A stretch of 64,000 nt of DNA from an uncultured Eubacteriales bacterium (lineage in GTDB: Bacteria; Bacillota; Clostridia; Oscillospirales; Oscillospiraceae), in the NCBI GenBank assembly GCA_900546295.1, contig URCK01000001.1, positions 1 to 64,000 on the forward strand, read 5' to 3'. The position numbers and the translations under genes were made by a program. The notes beneath the pieces were generated by a model that was given only the letters and a program-made list of their open reading frames with translations, was not told the origin of the DNA and did not search any database. Below are positions 7,613-16,108 of the stretch, piece by piece (positions within the stretch are counted from its first letter, which is position 1; every line of letters begins with the position of its first letter).

Positions 7613-8851
7613 ATGAGTGAATTGAAAGGCGCGTGCATCATCGGCCAGTCCGGCGGCCCGACCTCCGTCATCAACGCGAGCGCTTACGGCGTGATCCGCA
7701 CGGCGCTCGATTCCGGCAGCATTACGAATGTCTACGGTGCAGAGCACGGCATCAAGGGCGTTCTGGCCGACCGGCTCTTCGATATGAGTCAGGAGGATGC
7801 AAAGGAGCTGGAGCTTTTGAAATACACCCCCTCCTCCGCCCTCGGCTCCTGCCGCTATAAGATGAAGGATCCCGACGAGGACGACACGGACTACAAGCGC
7901 ATTCTCGAGGTCTTCAAAAAGCATGACGTACGCTACTTTTTCTACAATGGCGGCAACGACTCGATGGACACCTGCAACAAGATCTCCAAGTACATGCAGA
8001 AGGTCGGCTACGAGTGCCGCGTGATGGGCGTGCCCAAGACGATCGACAACGACCTCTACGGCACCGACCACTGCCCCGGCTACGCGAGCGCTGCCAAGTA
8101 CATCGCAACGAGCCTCATGGAGGTCTATCAGGACGCGCATGTTTACGACACGGGCATGATCTGCATCGTGGAGATCATGGGCCGCCACGCCGGCTGGCTG
8201 ACCGCCGCCGCCGCGCTTGCGACGGAGTACGGCGCAGGTCCCGATCTCATCTACCTGCCGGAGACCGACTTTGACATGGATTCCTTCCTTGCTGACGTCG
8301 AGCGCGTTTATAAGCAGACCGGCAGCTGCATGGTCGCCGTGTCCGAGGGCATCCACTACGCCGACGGCAGCTTTGTCTCCGAGGCCAAGACCAGCGCGAC
8401 GGACGGCTTCGGCCACGCGCAGCTCGGCGGCCTCGCCGCGCTGCTGGCGAGCATCGTGAAGGAAAAGACCGGCGCGAAGGTGCGCGGCATCGAGCTTTCG
8501 CTGCTCCAGCGCTGCGGTGCGCACCTGGCCTCCGAGACGGACATTGAAGAGGCCGTCATGGCAGGCCGCGCCGCAGTGGAGAACGCCGTCGCCGGTATCA
8601 CCGATAAGATGGTCGCCTTCGAGCGCGAGACCGTGAACGGTCACTACGCCTGCAAGACGAAGCTCCTCCCGCTCACGTCTGTTGCAAACTATGAAAAGAA
8701 GATCCCGCTCGAGTGGATCAACGACGCGCACAACGGCGTTAAGCAGGAGCTGATCGACTATGTGCTGCCCCTCATCCAGGGCGAGCCGAAGCTCCCGAAG
8801 GAGGATTCTCTCCCCCGCTTTGCCAAGCTCAAAAAGGTGCTGGCCAAGTAA
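7613..8851 (+). CDS. 6-phosphofructokinase, pyrophosphate-dependent type
   Basis: 412 aa. Motifs: SGGPTSVINAS (residues 12-22), YNGGNDSMDT near 103-112, PKTIDND near 140-146 and MGRHAGWL near 187. ATP-type enzymes read GGDGS at the phosphoryl-donor loop; here the position equivalent to E. coli Gly104 is Asp and the TIDND block is preceded by Lys, the pattern known for PPi-using enzymes. It would phosphorylate fructose-6-phosphate reversibly with PPi and probably sedoheptulose-7-phosphate as well. Strong GGAG site upstream, terminator downstream. The nucleotide specificity is inferred from those residues. Confidence 0.92.
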   Translation: MSELKGACIIGQSGGPTSVINASAYGVIRTALDSGSITNVYGAEHGIKGVLADRLFDMSQEDAKELELLKYTPSSALGSCRYKMKDPDEDDTDYKRILEVFKKHDVRYFFYNGGNDSMDTCNKISKYMQKVGYECRVMGVPKTIDNDLYGTDHCPGYASAAKYIATSLMEVYQDAHVYDTGMICIVEIMGRHAGWLTAAAALATEYGAGPDLIYLPETDFDMDSFLADVERVYKQTGSCMVAVSEGIHYADGSFVSEAKTSATDGFGHAQLGGLAALLASIVKEKTGAKVRGIELSLLQRCGAHLASETDIEEAVMAGRAAVENAVAGITDKMVAFERETVNGHYACKTKLLPLTSVANYEKKIPLEWINDAHNGVKQELIDYVLPLIQGEPKLPKEDSLPRFAKLKKVLAK

Positions 8852-8861
8852 GATTTCCGAT

Positions 8862-8900
8862 AAAAAAGGAACCGATTCGTAAAGAATCGGTTCCTTTTTT
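8862..8900 (+). terminator. Intrinsic terminator of fba-pfk
   Basis: AAAAAAGGAACCGATTC pairs perfectly with its complement at 8884-8900; loop GTAAA; the descending arm ends in T6. Confidence 0.9.
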
Positions 8901-8982
8901 ATATCATTCCGGTCAGTCGTTCGCAAACCACTCGCCGAGAATATCCGTGGTGAGCGGCAGCGTCGTGCGCGTCCGCCTTCTC

Positions 8983-9072
8983 CTACGCGATAAGCTGCGG
9001 GATGCGGCTTGCTAAAATGATGCTGACAAGCGCCGCTGCCACCAGCAGCGGCAGCGCGATCTTTCGGTTCAT
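8983..9072 (-). CDS. Putative 29-aa single-pass membrane peptide
   Basis: ATG at 9072 follows an AGGAGGAAGAGG site with good spacing. The product begins MNRKIALPLLVAAALVSII and ends RIPQLIA: a positively charged N-terminus and one hydrophobic helix. In the next frame, coding-like sequence continues past the stop to 8913 (ending DILGEWFAND), so this may instead be a frameshifted remnant of a protein of about 52 residues. No family recognised. The rest of the gap 8901-9165 holds nothing else I can support. Confidence 0.4.
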   Translation of the reverse strand: MNRKIALPLLVAAALVSIILASRIPQLIA

Positions 9073-9165
9073 ATCCTCTTCCTCCTGTTATCCTTCTTAT
9101 CGAACAGCATAACAGCGGACGGCGGAAATGACAAGTTACAAAGCGATGACATTCGGTTACAGGAA

Positions 9166-9204
9166 AGTAACAAAGAGAGAGGAAGCACCTCTCTCTTTGT
9201 TACT
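9166..9204 (-). terminator. 17-bp perfect hairpin directly after spoIVA
   Basis: AGTAACAAAGAGAGAGG (9166-9182) and its exact complement (9188-9204) sit immediately past the spoIVA stop codon. The T-tract on the minus strand is weak (TTTCCTG), so it may terminate or protect the message. Confidence 0.6.
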
Positions 9205-10686
9205 TTACAGGATAATGCAGATAAGGCCGCCCGTGCCCTCGTTGATGATGCGCTCGAGCGTCTGTCGCAGCTTGACGCGCGCGTCGTCCGGCATATGCTT
9301 GAGCTTTGCCTGAAGGTCCTCGTTCACGATCTCGTGGAAGCTGCGGCCGAAGATATTGGACTGCCAGATCTTTGCCGTGTCGCCCTCAAACTCCTGCAAG
9401 AGGTAGTTGACCATGTCCTCGCTCTGCTTTTCGTTGCCGACAATGGGCGAAACGGTCGTTTCGATGTCCGCGCGGATCATGTGAATGGACGGAGCGCTGG
9501 CCTTGAGCCGCACGCCGTAGCGACCTCCCTGCTTGACGATCTCCGGCTCCTCGAGGTCAAGCTCGTCGACCGTCGGAACGACGATGCCGTAGCCCGATTC
9601 GCGCGCGTCGCGGATGGCCTGCGCCACCTTGTCGTATTCCGCCTTGACCGAGGAAAGCTCGGTGAGCAGGCTCATGAGGTCGCCGTCGTCCGAAACGGTG
9701 AAGCCCGACTGCTCGCTGAGCGTCTGATAGAAGAGGGCGCGCGGCAGCTGCAATTCCGCCGCGGCGATACCCGTGCCGAGCTGAATGGACGTGATCTTCG
9801 AGCCGCTGATGCCCTCGCACGCGCCCAGCGCCGCGATGCAGGACTGCACCTGCCGGATGCAGCGCAGCTCCTCCGTCTTCTCGCGGATGGCCTGATAAAG
9901 ACCGCTTTTGATCGGATGCGCGGCGTCGAGTGCCTCGACCCATGCAGGGATGCTCAGGTCCAGCTCGCACAGCGGGAACTCATAGAGGATGGCTTTGAGA
10001 ATACGGCTCACCGCTGCGTCGTCGAGCGTCAGGCAGTTCACCGGCAGACACGTCACGCAATACCGTGAAGCAATATCCCTTGCTATCGCTTGCGCGCGCT
10101 CGCTTTCCGGTTCTGCCGCGTTGAGCAGCACGAGGAAAGGCTTGCCGATCGCCTGCAATTCGCGGATGACGCGGCCCTCGGCTTCTATGTAGTCCTCGCG
10201 CGGGATCTCGGTGATGCTGCCGTCCGTCGTCACCACAACGCCGATGGTCGAATGTTCGCGGATGACGCGCGTCGTGCCGATCTCCGCCGCCTCGCTCATC
10301 GGCACCTCGTGGTCGAGCCACGGCGTCGAGACCATGCGGGGGCTTTCGCCCTCCAGTTCGCCTGTTGCGCCGGGGATCATATAGCCCACGCAGTCGATGA
10401 GCCGCACCGAGCAGCTCCCGCCCCCGTCCAGCGCGATATCGACCGCCTCCTCGGGCACAAACTTCGGCTCGGATGTCATCACCATGCGGCCGCTGCCGCT
10501 CTGCGGCAGCTCATCCTTTGCCCGCTCGCGGCGGTAAGCGTTGTCGATGTTCGGCAGGATCTGCGTTTCCATGAAGCGCTTGATGAAGGTCGACTTGCCC
10601 GCACGCACGGGGCCGACCACGCCGATGTAGATATCCCCCGACGTGCGAACGGAAATATCCTGATAGATCTCAGTATTCATGCTCAT
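9205..10686 (-). CDS. spoIVA: Stage IV sporulation protein A
   Basis: 493 aa ATPase that polymerises on the forespore surface as the basement layer of the spore coat, in the mother cell. N-terminal TRAFAC-like P-loop GPVRAGKST at residues 25-33; GYMIPGATGELEGE region near 100; VVTTDGSITEIPREDY near 155-170; typical C-terminal part (residues about 400-493) needed for polymerisation. Full length for the family (492 aa in B. subtilis). ATG at 10686 has GGAGG eight nt upstream. The SPOCS/LysM gene ends 18 nt upstream, and the membrane anchor peptide SpoVM is encoded about 1.6 kb upstream on the same strand, consistent with one coat operon. Confidence 0.98.
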   Translation of the reverse strand: MSMNTEIYQDISVRTSGDIYIGVVGPVRAGKSTFIKRFMETQILPNIDNAYRRERAKDELPQSGSGRMVMTSEPKFVPEEAVDIALDGGGSCSVRLIDCVGYMIPGATGELEGESPRMVSTPWLDHEVPMSEAAEIGTTRVIREHSTIGVVVTTDGSITEIPREDYIEAEGRVIRELQAIGKPFLVLLNAAEPESERAQAIARDIASRYCVTCLPVNCLTLDDAAVSRILKAILYEFPLCELDLSIPAWVEALDAAHPIKSGLYQAIREKTEELRCIRQVQSCIAALGACEGISGSKITSIQLGTGIAAAELQLPRALFYQTLSEQSGFTVSDDGDLMSLLTELSSVKAEYDKVAQAIRDARESGYGIVVPTVDELDLEEPEIVKQGGRYGVRLKASAPSIHMIRADIETTVSPIVGNEKQSEDMVNYLLQEFEGDTAKIWQSNIFGRSFHEIVNEDLQAKLKHMPDDARVKLRQTLERIINEGTGGLICIIL

Positions 10687-10704
10687 TGCCTCTTCCTCCG
10701 TTTC

Positions 10705-12246
10705 TCAGCGTCTGCGCGGGATGAGCAGGAGTTTTCCGACCGCTGCGTCAGTTTCCTCCGCAAGGTCGTTTGCGGCGAGAATGTCGCCGACCGTCGTACG
10801 GTACTGCTTGGCAAGGTCCCACAGCCGCTCCCCCTGCCGGAGCGCGCGCAGCACGAGCGAGGGCGCGCTTTCGTCCTTTTCCGTCCGCTTTTCCGCCTGT
10901 AGGCTGATGAGGCACGGATAGCACGGCGCTTCCGCGTCGGCCAGCGTGAAAATGACAGGGAATCGCAGCTCCACGCCACCGTCGCTGACGGATGCCGAGA
11001 TCTCCCCTGCGCTCACGCCTTGCAGCCGCACGCGCCCGCTCACGGGCAGATCTGTCGGCAGCAGCACATCGATGCGCCGCTCTGAGAGCAGCGGCGTTCC
11101 GTTCTCGTCGAGGTACAAAACGCGCAGGTCCGCGCTCGTGCGCAGCTCTGCATCGTTTCCGCTGCCGCTGACGCCGGCCTCTACGAAGGAAACGTCGGCA
11201 GAGAGAATGCTCTGCACCTCCGCCCCTGTCTCGATCTTCTCGCGCACGCTCTGCTCGCGGGTAAAGAGCACCGGATCGTCGCTCAGCTCCACATTCTCCG
11301 ACTTGACGGCCAGATCGTAGAGCGTACTGTAGAGATCCGCGATGCAGCAGACGCTGCGCACCTCGCGCAGCACGGCAAAGGCACTGATATACAGCCGCAG
11401 CGAAATAAGACGCTCGTTGTCCGGCTCGCTCTCGCTGCCGACATGGACCTCAAGCCCCGTCAGGCGCAGCGAGGCGCGCGCCGTCGTTTCGCCGCTCGTC
11501 TCCGAAAGGCCGTCAAGGATCTGCGAAAACGGCAGCTCGCTTGTTGAGCGCTGCGCGTTTCCGTTCGTGTCGAGATACAGCAGCGCAAGATAGGCAACGC
11601 CCTTGAGCGCAAGCTTTCCGCCGACAACCTTGCAGTCGGCCACGCGCAGCGTGCACTTTGTGCAGAGAAGCTCGCGGATGGGGTTCTTCGTACTTGAGAG
11701 CAGCACCTCGTCGGAAAAGGTGAAGTCCTTTTCGCGGATGGCACGGATCATCGAAAGCTCGCGCTTTTCGCACAACGTTTCGATCCGGTAGGCCTCCTGC
11801 TCGCTCACGCCGCTGCACACGCTCATCACAGCGCTTGCATAGGGCGAAAGCGTCAGCTCCACGCTCGCGCGCGTGAGGATCTTGCGCGGGTTGAGAAGGC
11901 GCACCTCGCACGAGCAGAGGCGGCCCTCCAGGCAGCTGTCCGCCGCGCCGTCCAAAATGCGGCCGTCCATGGTGTGCTCAAGCGGCAGCGTGTAGGCAAA
12001 GGACTTGAGCCCCTGTCCATCCTCCGCCACATACAGAAGCGTCATGCGCAAAAGGCCTGATACGCTCGCTCTTCCGTTCACGATCTCGCGGCTGCGCAGC
12101 AGCAAACAGCCGCATACGTCCACGATTCGTCCGATATCCGGTAAGTAATCCGGGACGATGGTCTCCGCCGTCTCCTCATGTGTGTTGTTCAGCGGCGGCA
12201 GGGCCCGACAGCAGGCAAACTGCTCCTTCTTCAGCTCCAATTCCAT
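10705..12246 (-). CDS. SPOCS (DUF3794) and LysM domain protein, likely spore coat/cortex
   Basis: 513 aa from the ATG at 12246 (MELELKKEQF), chosen over an ATG seven codons earlier because AAGGAGAGG precedes only the later one. It contains repeated DUF3794/SPOCS modules (for example VPDYLPDIGRIVDV near residue 30 and about 320-420) and a C-terminal LysM of about 45 residues (LRQGERLWDLAKQY... AAVGKLLLIPRR), which binds peptidoglycan. No signal peptide, as expected for a mother-cell coat or cortex-interface protein. Sits between spoVM and spoIVA on the same strand; the location supports a role at the coat-cortex boundary, but the specific function is inferred. Confidence 0.9.
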   Translation of the reverse strand: MELELKKEQFACCRALPPLNNTHEETAETIVPDYLPDIGRIVDVCGCLLLRSREIVNGRASVSGLLRMTLLYVAEDGQGLKSFAYTLPLEHTMDGRILDGAADSCLEGRLCSCEVRLLNPRKILTRASVELTLSPYASAVMSVCSGVSEQEAYRIETLCEKRELSMIRAIREKDFTFSDEVLLSSTKNPIRELLCTKCTLRVADCKVVGGKLALKGVAYLALLYLDTNGNAQRSTSELPFSQILDGLSETSGETTARASLRLTGLEVHVGSESEPDNERLISLRLYISAFAVLREVRSVCCIADLYSTLYDLAVKSENVELSDDPVLFTREQSVREKIETGAEVQSILSADVSFVEAGVSGSGNDAELRTSADLRVLYLDENGTPLLSERRIDVLLPTDLPVSGRVRLQGVSAGEISASVSDGGVELRFPVIFTLADAEAPCYPCLISLQAEKRTEKDESAPSLVLRALRQGERLWDLAKQYRTTVGDILAANDLAEETDAAVGKLLLIPRRR

Positions 12247-12301
12247 TGCGGTCCTCTCCTTCGGCATTGTGTTGCTTCACCTTATGCCGCGCGGACGCGC
12301 T

Positions 12302-12382
12302 TTATGCCTCCTTCCGCACGCCGAACACGCACCGCAGCAGCGCGCTGAGCGCCTTCGGAGACTTCCATACTACGATCTTCAT
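12302..12382 (-). CDS. spoVM: Stage V sporulation protein M (26-aa membrane-curvature peptide)
   Basis: A 26-residue product, the same length as B. subtilis SpoVM. Residue-by-residue it keeps Met1-Lys2, Lys7, the functionally important Pro9, Lys10 (block KSPK), Leu12, Arg17 and Gly21, with a hydrophobic amphipathic helix between and a basic C-terminus. In B. subtilis SpoVM inserts into the convex outer forespore membrane and anchors SpoIVA. The ATG at 12382 follows AGGGAGGG. It sits 14 nt after the stop of a 59-aa membrane protein and about 55 nt before the SPOCS/LysM gene, with spoIVA as the last gene. Too short for default gene finders. Confidence 0.9.
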   Translation of the reverse strand: MKIVVWKSPKALSALLRCVFGVRKEA

Positions 12383-12396
12383 CTCAGAATCCCTCC

Positions 12397-12576
12397 CTAA
12401 AATCTGCGCAAACAGCCGATGCCGCAGACGATGAGAAGAAACGCGACCAGAAACATCAGCGCCCCCACTGGGAAAACGGCTGCGACGAAAATGCCGAGCC
12501 CCAGCGCCAGGGCGCACAGTCCCGCGCAGCGCCACGGGCCGAAACCGGGCGGACGCGGCCCAAAGCCGGAATACAT
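12397..12576 (-). CDS. 59-aa membrane protein upstream of spoVM
   Basis: Starts MYSGFGPRPPGFGPWRC and then has two hydrophobic segments (about 17-35 and 37-56) ending CLRRF, a small two-helix hairpin membrane protein. The ATG at 12576 follows GGGGGAG with seven to eight nt spacing. The stop is 14 nt before the spoVM start, so they are probably co-transcribed. I do not recognise a family; a sporulation role is suggested only by context. The 120 bp further upstream show no clear SigE promoter that I could support. Confidence 0.65.
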   Translation of the reverse strand: MYSGFGPRPPGFGPWRCAGLCALALGLGIFVAAVFPVGALMFLVAFLLIVCGIGCLRRF

Positions 12577-12694
12577 GGCTCTTCTCCCCCTCTCTTTTCG
12601 GCGTCTGCCTGTTCCATTCTATACAAAAGCGCCGCTTTCGTTCCTGCTCCACCGCGGCAAAGCGCCAAAGTTTCCCCGCGCGTTTTGGAGGTCC

Positions 12695-12722
12695 TTGACA
12701 TTTTTTCCCCCTCGTGTAATAT
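12695..12722 (+). promoter_or_regulatory. SigA-type promoter of the aminotransferase
   Basis: TTGACA (12695-12700), 16-bp spacer, TAATAT (12717-12722), 75 bp before the coding start. Confidence 0.75.
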
Positions 12723-12797
12723 AAAAGCAACTTTACTTCACGCGGCGCTGCGAGCTGATCCCCGCACTGCACGCATCGGAAAGGACGGCAAACTCCC

Positions 12798-13961
12798 ATG
12801 CAGGAAATGAGCAGCAGAAACCAGCATTTTACCGATTCGGTCATCCGCAGGATGACGCGCATCTCCAACGAGTGCGGCGCGATCAACTTAGCGCAGGGCT
12901 TCCCCGATTTTGATCCGCCCAAGGCAATGATGGATCGTCTCGAGGTCGTAAGCCACGAAGGGCCCCACCAGTACCCCATCACGATGGGCGCACCGAACTT
13001 CCGTCAGGCCATCGCGCGCAAGTGCGGCCATTTCATGGGCCGCACCATCGACCCTGAGACCGAGATCGTCGCCACCATCGGCTCGACCGAGGCTATGGTC
13101 GACACGCTTTTTGCCCTGACCGACCCCGGCGACCGCATTGTAATGTTCTCCCCGTTCTTTGAAAATTATCGCGCCCAGACCATCATGGCCGGCTGCGAGC
13201 CTGTCTTCGTCCCCCTGAACCCGCCGACGTTCTCCTTCGACCCGAACGTACTCGAGGACGCCTTCCGCGGCGGTGCAAAGGCCATCATCATCTGCAACCC
13301 CTCGAACCCAAGCGGCAAGGTCTTCACCGAGGAAGAGCTCAAGACCATCGCAGAGCTCTGCATCCGCTACGATGTTTACGCCATCATGGACGAGGTGTAT
13401 GAGCACATCATTTATGACGGCCGCAAGCACGTTTACATGAACAGCCTCCCCGGCATGTGGGAGCGCACGGTGTCCTGCTCCTCGCTTTCCAAGACCTATT
13501 CCATCACCGGCTGGCGCCTCGGCTATGCCATCGCGCCGGAGAACATCATGACGCGCATCCGCCAGTACCACGATTTCACCACCGTCGGCTGCCCTTCCCC
13601 GCTGATGGAAGCCGCCGTTGTGGGACTCAATATGCCGCAGAGCTACTACGACGAATTTGGCGCGCACTACGCGCACATGAAGAAGATCTTCACCGAGGGC
13701 ATGCGCGAGATCGGCATTCCCTTCACCGATCCCGAGGGCACATACTTCGTGCTGGCCGATATTTCCCCCTACCTCAAGAAGGGTCAGAGCGACGTTGACT
13801 TCTGCGAGCAGCTTGCGCGCAAGGCGGGCGTCGGCTCGGTGCCGGGCAGTTCCTTCTTTAGTGAGCCGATCAACAACATCATCCGTCTGCACTTCGCCAA
13901 GACGGATGAAACGCTCTACGAGGCGCTTGAGCGGCTCAGCCATATCAAGGACCTGATGTAA
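12798..13961 (+). CDS. PLP-dependent class I/II aminotransferase
   Basis: 387 aa, fold-type I aminotransferase of the aspartate/alanine/kynurenine-type group. Visible: INLAQGFPDFDPP near residue 34, substrate-binding NPSNPSGKVF near 172, MDEVYEHIIYDG near 200, the Schiff-base lysine in SSSLSKTYSITGWRLGY near 232-246, and a C-terminal Arg region (IIRLHFAK). Amino-acid specificity cannot be read from sequence. ATG at 12798 or, nine nt later, a second ATG; the AAGGA element is closer to usual spacing for neither. Monogenic, flanked by a promoter and a bidirectional terminator. Confidence 0.9.
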   Translation: MQEMSSRNQHFTDSVIRRMTRISNECGAINLAQGFPDFDPPKAMMDRLEVVSHEGPHQYPITMGAPNFRQAIARKCGHFMGRTIDPETEIVATIGSTEAMVDTLFALTDPGDRIVMFSPFFENYRAQTIMAGCEPVFVPLNPPTFSFDPNVLEDAFRGGAKAIIICNPSNPSGKVFTEEELKTIAELCIRYDVYAIMDEVYEHIIYDGRKHVYMNSLPGMWERTVSCSSLSKTYSITGWRLGYAIAPENIMTRIRQYHDFTTVGCPSPLMEAAVVGLNMPQSYYDEFGAHYAHMKKIFTEGMREIGIPFTDPEGTYFVLADISPYLKKGQSDVDFCEQLARKAGVGSVPGSSFFSEPINNIIRLHFAKTDETLYEALERLSHIKDLM

Positions 13962-13970
13962 GATATTGAT

Positions 13971-14012
13971 ACAGAAAAAACTCTGTTCCGATCGGAACAG
14001 AGTTTTTTCTGT
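13971..14012. terminator. Bidirectional terminator
   Basis: A perfect 42-bp palindrome: arms of 21 bp beginning ACAGAAAAAACTCTGTTCCG around CCGATCGG, with A6 and T6 at the edges. It lies between the convergent aminotransferase and ligA genes and serves both strands. Confidence 0.92.
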
Positions 14013-14026
14013 ACAGCGATTTTGCT

Positions 14027-16072
14027 TTACAACAACGATTCTATACTTGTTTGCGTTTCTTCATCTGCAGTGACCGGTTCCCCATCCGGCCCGCCGAACT
14101 GAGAGATAAACGCATCCTCGGAAAGCACCGGAACGCCCAGATTCTTCGCCTTCTTCGCCTTTGATGAGCCGGATTCCCCGTCGTTGCTGACGAGGTACGC
14201 CGTCTTCCCCGAGACACTTCCCGCGACCTTTCCGCCCTGTCGCTCAACATAGGCCTTGAAGTCGTCGCGGTTTTTGAAGGTATGCACGTCGCCGGTGATG
14301 ACAAAGGTAAGTCCTTTACATGACCCGTCGCTTATGACTTTTGGCGCAACCTCGTTCACTTGAAGCTCCCGCATCAAGCGCTCGAAGAGCGCGCGGTTTC
14401 CCTCGTCTGCAAACCAGTTCAGAAGCGCGTTCGAACGCTCCACGCCGATGCCGTCCACGTCCTCAAAGCCTTCGCTGCTCTCGATACGCGCAAGAAAGCC
14501 CTTCGTGCCAAGCGCCGCAATGAGCTTCTTACCCGCGTCCGCGCCGATGTTCGGGATGCAGAGCGCAAAGATGAGGTGCACGGGATCGACCTTGCGGCTC
14601 TTTTCGATGGCCGCCATCAGATTGGCGCAAGACTTTTCGCCAAAGCCCTCAAGCGTGACGATCTCTCCTGCGTGGTCGCTCAGGTGGTAGAGGTCGGAAA
14701 AATCGCGCAGGTAGCCGCGGTTGACGAACTCGTGCAGCGTCTGCACGGAGAGGCCGTCAATATCGAGCCCCGCCTTGCTCGCAAAGCGGACAAAGCGCTT
14801 CAAGTGCTTGGCAGGACAGTTCGCGTCGGTACAGCGCAGCGTCTTCACGCCGCTCACGGGGCTGACGCGCACCTCGGTCACCGCGCCGCAGACGGGACAG
14901 GCCGTCGGGACTTCATAGCTGCCCTCGGCCCTGACGACCGCGATGCACTTCGGGATGATCTTGTTGGCCTTGATGATGCACAGCGTCGTCTTCCTGTCCG
15001 CGCCGATGCCGAGGCGCTCAAGCTCGCTCACGTTGCAAAGAGATGCCCTCGAAACGGTCGTCCCCTCAAGCTGCACGGGGTCGAAGACCGCGACGGGCGT
15101 GATGGTCGAGGCCGCGCAGGACCATTCGATGTGGTCGAGCACCGTCTCGGCGGAGACGTCCGCCCACTTGTAGGCAAGGCCCGCGCGCGTGGCGTGGTGC
15201 CCCGTCACGCTGCCGGTCGCGGCATAGTCGGTATCGTCATAGGTGATGACAAGACCGTCAACAGGGATGCCCATCTCGCCGGAGTCAACCTTTTTCGTCC
15301 AGCGTGCGATGGCGTCCGGCAGATGCGCTGCGTCCGTCTCCTCGCGCTCGACGGTCGTAAAGCCCAGCGAATCGAGGTAGTCCATGCGCGCGCCCCAGGA
15401 GCGGAGCTCTTCATCCGTGTGGACGAGCGTGAAGGCGTTGAATGTCACGTTGCGCTCGCGTACCTTGTCGAGATTCGTCTTGTCGAGCGCCAGCGTACCG
15501 GCGGCAAGGTTTCGGGGGTTCGCGTAGCGGTCGTCCGCATCCTCAAGCGTATCATTGATGGCTTCAAAATCCGCGTAGGAGATCGTCGCCTCGCCGCGCA
15601 CGACGAGGTGTCCCTTGTCCGCGATCTTCGCGGGAATGGCGCGGATGGCAGCGGCCATATAGGTGATGTTCGTGCCGACCGTGCCGTTGCCGCGCGTCAG
15701 AACGCGCGTGAGTTTCCCGCCGTCGTAGGTCGCAACGAGGGTCGAACCGTCAAGCTTCCATGAAAGCCAGATCGTACGCTCGCCCGCCCAGTCCTGCAAT
15801 TCCGCGACCTTTTTCGTCTTGGCGAGCGAGAGCGCGGGATATTCGTGCGCCTCCTTCTCCCCCTCGCCGTCCATTTCGTTCCCGGAATGGCTCGTCACCT
15901 GCGTGGGGCTGTCGGGCCGGACGTAGCCGGTCTCTTTTTCAAGCGCGGTCAGCTCGTCAAAAAGAGCGTCCCACTCGTAGTTTGTCATCTGCTCCTCCTG
16001 CCCGCCGTAGTAGGCGTCGGAGGCGGCATTCAGCCGTGTTACGATCTCGTCGATACGAAGGTTTTTGTCCAT
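14027..16072 (-). CDS. ligA: NAD-dependent DNA ligase
   Basis: 681 aa; seals nicks in replication and repair using NAD+. Domains in order: Ia (residues 1-70, including AYYGGQEEQMTNYEWD), adenylation domain with the catalytic KLDG motif (SWKLDGST near residue 107), OB fold, Zn finger with four Cys (CPVCGAV... CTDANCP near 390-415), helix-hairpin-helix repeats (about 430-570) and a C-terminal BRCT (VSGKTAYLVSND). Length is normal. Somewhat divergent: the usual K-I/V-DG reads KLDGS, with acidic inserts near residue 70. Start has GAGAGAGGGA upstream. Probably followed by termination at the bidirectional hairpin. Confidence 0.95.
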   Translation of the reverse strand: MDKNLRIDEIVTRLNAASDAYYGGQEEQMTNYEWDALFDELTALEKETGYVRPDSPTQVTSHSGNEMDGEGEKEAHEYPALSLAKTKKVAELQDWAGERTIWLSWKLDGSTLVATYDGGKLTRVLTRGNGTVGTNITYMAAAIRAIPAKIADKGHLVVRGEATISYADFEAINDTLEDADDRYANPRNLAAGTLALDKTNLDKVRERNVTFNAFTLVHTDEELRSWGARMDYLDSLGFTTVEREETDAAHLPDAIARWTKKVDSGEMGIPVDGLVITYDDTDYAATGSVTGHHATRAGLAYKWADVSAETVLDHIEWSCAASTITPVAVFDPVQLEGTTVSRASLCNVSELERLGIGADRKTTLCIIKANKIIPKCIAVVRAEGSYEVPTACPVCGAVTEVRVSPVSGVKTLRCTDANCPAKHLKRFVRFASKAGLDIDGLSVQTLHEFVNRGYLRDFSDLYHLSDHAGEIVTLEGFGEKSCANLMAAIEKSRKVDPVHLIFALCIPNIGADAGKKLIAALGTKGFLARIESSEGFEDVDGIGVERSNALLNWFADEGNRALFERLMRELQVNEVAPKVISDGSCKGLTFVITGDVHTFKNRDDFKAYVERQGGKVAGSVSGKTAYLVSNDGESGSSKAKKAKNLGVPVLSEDAFISQFGGPDGEPVTADEETQTSIESLL

Positions 16073-16108
16073 AGTGCGTTCCCTCTCTCATATGCGCGCC
16101 GGGCGCGC

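Noticed and set aside
6602..8926. 774-codon frame on the minus strand across fba and PFK
   Set aside because: The forward genes have full motifs and ribosome sites; the reverse frame is a low-complexity shadow without either.
12302..12982. 226-codon minus-strand frame overlapping the aminotransferase start
   Set aside because: It crosses a clear plus-strand promoter and gene; only its last 26 codons (spoVM) are real, from an internal ATG with its own ribosome site.
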